This document shows, piece after piece, positions 23,172 through 24,148 of a stretch of DNA of 24,148 nt. Positions within the stretch are counted from its first letter, which is position 1. The number at the start of each line of letters is the position of its first letter. The DNA comes from Ruminococcaceae bacterium UBA1741 (GTDB lineage: Bacteria; Bacillota; Clostridia; Oscillospirales; Acutalibacteraceae), in assembly GCA_002315685.1 (NCBI GenBank), contig DCHX01000004.1:1-24148 (forward strand), written 5' to 3'. A program made the position numbers and the translations under genes. Below the pieces are notes generated by a model. The model searched no databases and was not told where the DNA came from. It worked only from the letters and a program-made list of their open reading frames with translations.

Positions 23172-24044
23172 ATGAAACCTACATTAAATATAATAGTGCC
23201 CTGTCATAATGCCGAAAAAGAACTACTTATGGTAGCACCTGTTTTGCTCGACAAAATAGAAGAACTGTCGGTCGCCTCGAAAATATCAAACGAAAGCCGT
23301 ATATTTTTTATTGATGATGCAAGTGAGGATAACACATACAAAACCATAATTTCCCTTTCAAATGATTATCCGCAAATCATGGGAATGACATTAAGCAGGT
23401 ATTGCGGTTTTGATAACAGCCTTATGGCAGGATTTGAAGAATCGCAAAATTGTGATATTGTTATCGTTTCGAAATGCAGTATAAATATCGACTTTAATGC
23501 TATTGACCGAATGATAGACGAATATTTATTCGGCGCCGATATTGTTTTCGCTTTGACTAAACATCTTAAAGCGCCGATAATTTCAGCTAACAAAAACCGC
23601 CGTTCGAATTTTATGCTGTTATCTTCAAAGGTAATAAACGAGCTTAACTGTTATAATGAATGTAATTTGTCGGTGTCGGAGGTTGTATCTGATTTGGGAC
23701 TTCCGAAATCGGCAGTGTATTTTTCCGAAAAAGAATCGAATAACAAGGCGGTAAAAAATCTTTTTATGATAAAAAAATATACCGAGTCGTCCTCTTGGTT
23801 TTCGGATAAGCTTTTGGAATTTGTGTTCCCGCTTGCCGGTTTGCTTTTCCTTTTAAGTTTTGTTACTATGATTTTTTTAAGCTCGAATAAAAATTTTTTA
23901 TGGATTGCGTTTTCATTTTTGCTTACAAGCATTGTGCTTATAAATATAGGAGTTTTGGCAAAAAGCTTGAAAAATATTTTAAGTGAAATAAAGCAAAGAC
24001 CGAGATACAGCGTACGGGAAAGAACTTTTATTACCAAAAAATAG
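23172..24044 (+). CDS. Degenerate family 2 glycosyltransferase-like membrane protein
   Basis: A 290-residue protein related to GtrB/DPM1-type polyprenyl-phosphate glycosyltransferases. The N-terminal GT-A half is recognisable: LNIIVPCHNAEKE, FFIDDASEDNT (Asp48-Asp49 for the nucleotide) and TLSRYCGFDNSLMAGFEE. Two C-terminal membrane helices (about 216-236 and 243-263) match the family. The catalytic DxD, normally in VMDADLQDPPE, is replaced by VSKCSINIDFN (Lys101, Ser103). The usual GDFRLLSR is SNFMLLSS, losing its Asp, and the segment before it looks shortened. The reading frame is open throughout and has a strong AGGAGGAG ribosome site, so this is not simple decay. It probably binds but does not transfer, or acts in another way. 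It lies in the sigF operon. Confidence 0.75.
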   Translation: MKPTLNIIVPCHNAEKELLMVAPVLLDKIEELSVASKISNESRIFFIDDASEDNTYKTIISLSNDYPQIMGMTLSRYCGFDNSLMAGFEESQNCDIVIVSKCSINIDFNAIDRMIDEYLFGADIVFALTKHLKAPIISANKNRRSNFMLLSSKVINELNCYNECNLSVSEVVSDLGLPKSAVYFSEKESNNKAVKNLFMIKKYTESSSWFSDKLLEFVFPLAGLLFLLSFVTMIFLSSNKNFLWIAFSFLLTSIVLINIGVLAKSLKNILSEIKQRPRYSVRERTFITKK

Positions 24045-24148
24045 TGATAATATATGTATATATATACTATATATGGTGCAAAAAACAAGCAAATAAAAAA
24101 TGTTAAAAAAATTTTGAAAAAAGTGTTGACAACGGTAAAGAGGTGTGG
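24045..24148 (+). promoter_or_regulatory. A-rich upstream region with a -35 box at the window edge
   Basis: After an AT-only imperfect palindrome (about 24051-24075) comes an A-rich tract (24088-24122) directly upstream of TTGACA (24126-24131). A 17-nt spacer would put the -10 at 24149-24154, just outside the window. A-tracts upstream of TTGACA resemble the UP elements of very strong promoters, such as those of rRNA or tRNA operons. No ORF or RNA gene is visible here. Confidence 0.45.

Noticed and set aside
24049..24076. AT-only palindrome as a terminator after the glycosyltransferase-like gene
   Set aside because: The stem has almost no G-C pairs and no T-run follows on the plus strand, so it should not terminate efficiently.
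23651..24088. 145-codon minus-strand ORF
   Set aside because: Antisense to the glycosyltransferase-like gene, and its start falls in the AT-only palindrome. No domain is seen.
1..24148. CRISPR arrays, transposases, integrases, phage or toxin-antitoxin genes
   Set aside because: No regularly spaced direct repeats and no such protein families appear on either strand. The window is ordinary chromosome.

Overview
The window looks like part of a low-GC, endospore-forming Gram-positive chromosome, most likely a gut-type member of class Clostridia (Oscillospirales/Ruminococcaceae-like). I infer this from the complete spoIIAA-spoIIAB-sigF cluster, the valS-folC order, A/T-rich codon use, strong AGGAGG-type ribosome binding sites and TTGACA/TATAAT promoters, and the LtaS-type membrane sulfatase. 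It is mostly dense core chromosome. I see no insertion sequence, phage gene, CRISPR array, tRNA or rRNA gene.

Layout. (1) 1-340: an intergenic region with two divergent sigma-A promoters. The leftward one drives a 48-codon ORF that looks like a collapsed remnant of the GMP synthetase (guaA) ATP-pyrophosphatase gene. (2) 341-5094: a six-gene rightward operon: DUF2975-type membrane protein, ACT-domain protein (UPF0237), UPF0210 protein, membrane-anchored NusG-II domain protein, Gx/HepI-type membrane protein and asparagine synthetase. (3) 5096-7723: thrS with its own promoter and almost no leader, a terminator, a SAM methyltransferase and a second terminator. (4) 7726-8505: a MerR/TipA-type regulator whose promoter has the 19-bp spacer typical of MerR control. 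(5) 8517-11441: a complete proline operon, proB-proA-proC, closed by a terminator. (6) 11461-13080, minus strand: an LtaS-like membrane sulfatase with its own promoter and a palindrome in its leader. (7) 13298-17604: a divergent topoisomerase IV-type pair with TTG and GTG starts. (8) 17605-21641: an intergenic region with mutually exclusive hairpins, then valS and folC. (9) 21665-24044: the sigma-F sporulation switch, followed 10 nt later by a glycosyltransferase-fold membrane protein that lacks the catalytic DxD. (10) 24045-24148: an A-rich stretch ending in a TTGACA box whose -10 would fall just outside the window.

Together the genes cover translation (thrS, valS), amino acid synthesis (asnB, proBAC), folate (folC), DNA topology, envelope assembly and entry into sporulation. 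The least ordinary points are the catalytically degenerate glycosyltransferase in the sigF operon, the collapsed guaA-like gene with intact expression signals, the threonyl-tRNA synthetase that has kept only the first dozen residues of its TGS domain, and the switch-like hairpins ahead of valS.
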